Below are positions 37,172-37,294 of a stretch of 37,294 nt of DNA, in pieces. The translations under genes were made by a program, and so were the position numbers. Under the pieces are notes generated by a model. It was not told the origin of the DNA, ran no database searches, and worked only from the letters and a program-made list of their open reading frames with translations. This DNA is from Tessaracoccus bendigoensis DSM 12906 (GTDB lineage Bacteria > Actinomycetota > Actinomycetes > Propionibacteriales > Propionibacteriaceae): NCBI RefSeq assembly GCF_900141915.1, contig NZ_FQZG01000043.1:1-37294 (forward strand), given 5' to 3'. Every line of letters starts with the position of its first letter. Within the stretch, counting starts at the first letter, position 1.

Positions 37172-37294
37172 TCAGCGACCACGAAGGAAGGCCAGCACCG
37201 CCATTACGCGGCGCGCGGAGGTCGCCTCACCAGCCAGGCCGAGCTTCGAGAAGATCGCGTTGATGTGCTTTAGCACCGCCTTCTCGGTGATCAC
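37172..37294 (-). CDS. Response regulator, LuxR/NarL type, 3' part only
   Basis: The last 40 codons of a gene that enters from the right edge. The translation VITEKAVLKHINAIFSKLGL is the recognition-helix part of a LuxR-type helix-turn-helix (the E-K-V-x-H pattern is clear), followed by a short tail ending VLAFLRGR. The receiver domain must lie beyond the window. It is tail to tail with the histidine kinase gene, an arrangement that suggests a two-component pair. Confidence 0.85.
   Translation of the reverse strand: MITEKAVLKHINAIFSKLGLAGEATSARRVMAVLAFLRGR

Overview
The window looks like chromosome from a high-GC Actinomycetota, most likely Propionibacteriales or Propionibacteriaceae-like. 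This is inferred from gene content and style, not from a database match. The supporting genes are the 20S proteasome pair prcB-prcA, TrmI and PAC2 proteins of actinobacterial type, mIHF, a PriA without helicase motifs, and a DUF3054 protein. Many starts also have a TANNNT -10 box 6-7 nt upstream, as in leaderless actinobacterial mRNAs. Most of the window is dense housekeeping sequence on the minus strand with 1-20 nt overlaps between genes.

Layout. 1-400: a 189-bp-period duplication and 22-bp tandem repeats. 388-2954 (-): operon of a sugar O-acetyltransferase, a TetR regulator and an MFS exporter. 2955-3166: dispersed repeat. 3167-6327 (-): prcB-prcA-tyrA-cmk. 6391-6741 (+): DUF3054 membrane protein. 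6827-11893 (-): metH-HAD-trmI. 11929-12777 (+): PAC2 protein. 12832-13485 (-): rpe. 13545-13898 (+): DUF488. About 13911-14100 (-): decayed 3' end of a DUF234-type ATPase. 14164-15621 (+): NCS1 permease. 15608-18047 (-): copper-export operon under a CsoR-like operator. 18172-19428 (-): secreted esterase. 19648-35644 (-): a run of efp, nusB, carA, [AAA ATPase, DUF4276], carB, pyrD, pyrF, mihF, gmk, rpoZ, metK, priA, fmt, rsmB. 35827-37164 (+): sensor histidine kinase, facing the 3' end of a LuxR-type response regulator at the window edge.

How the genes work together. The long run covers translation (efp, fmt, rsmB), transcription (nusB, rpoZ), de novo pyrimidine synthesis (carA, carB, pyrD, pyrF), nucleotide and methyl supply (gmk, metK) and replication restart (priA). 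metH makes the methionine used by metK, although the two are not adjacent.

The most unusual feature is a two-gene cassette between carA and carB: an SMC/ABC-type AAA ATPase and a DUF4276 (predicted TOPRIM-like) protein, overlapping carA by 11 nt and carB by 17 nt. This ATPase-plus-TOPRIM design resembles anti-phage systems. Also notable are proteasome core genes with no pup, dop, mpa or pafA in the window, the absence of pyrR, pyrB and pyrC between nusB and carA, two families of dispersed palindromic repeats (one with a stem that has changed on both sides), and a twin-hairpin leader before metK.
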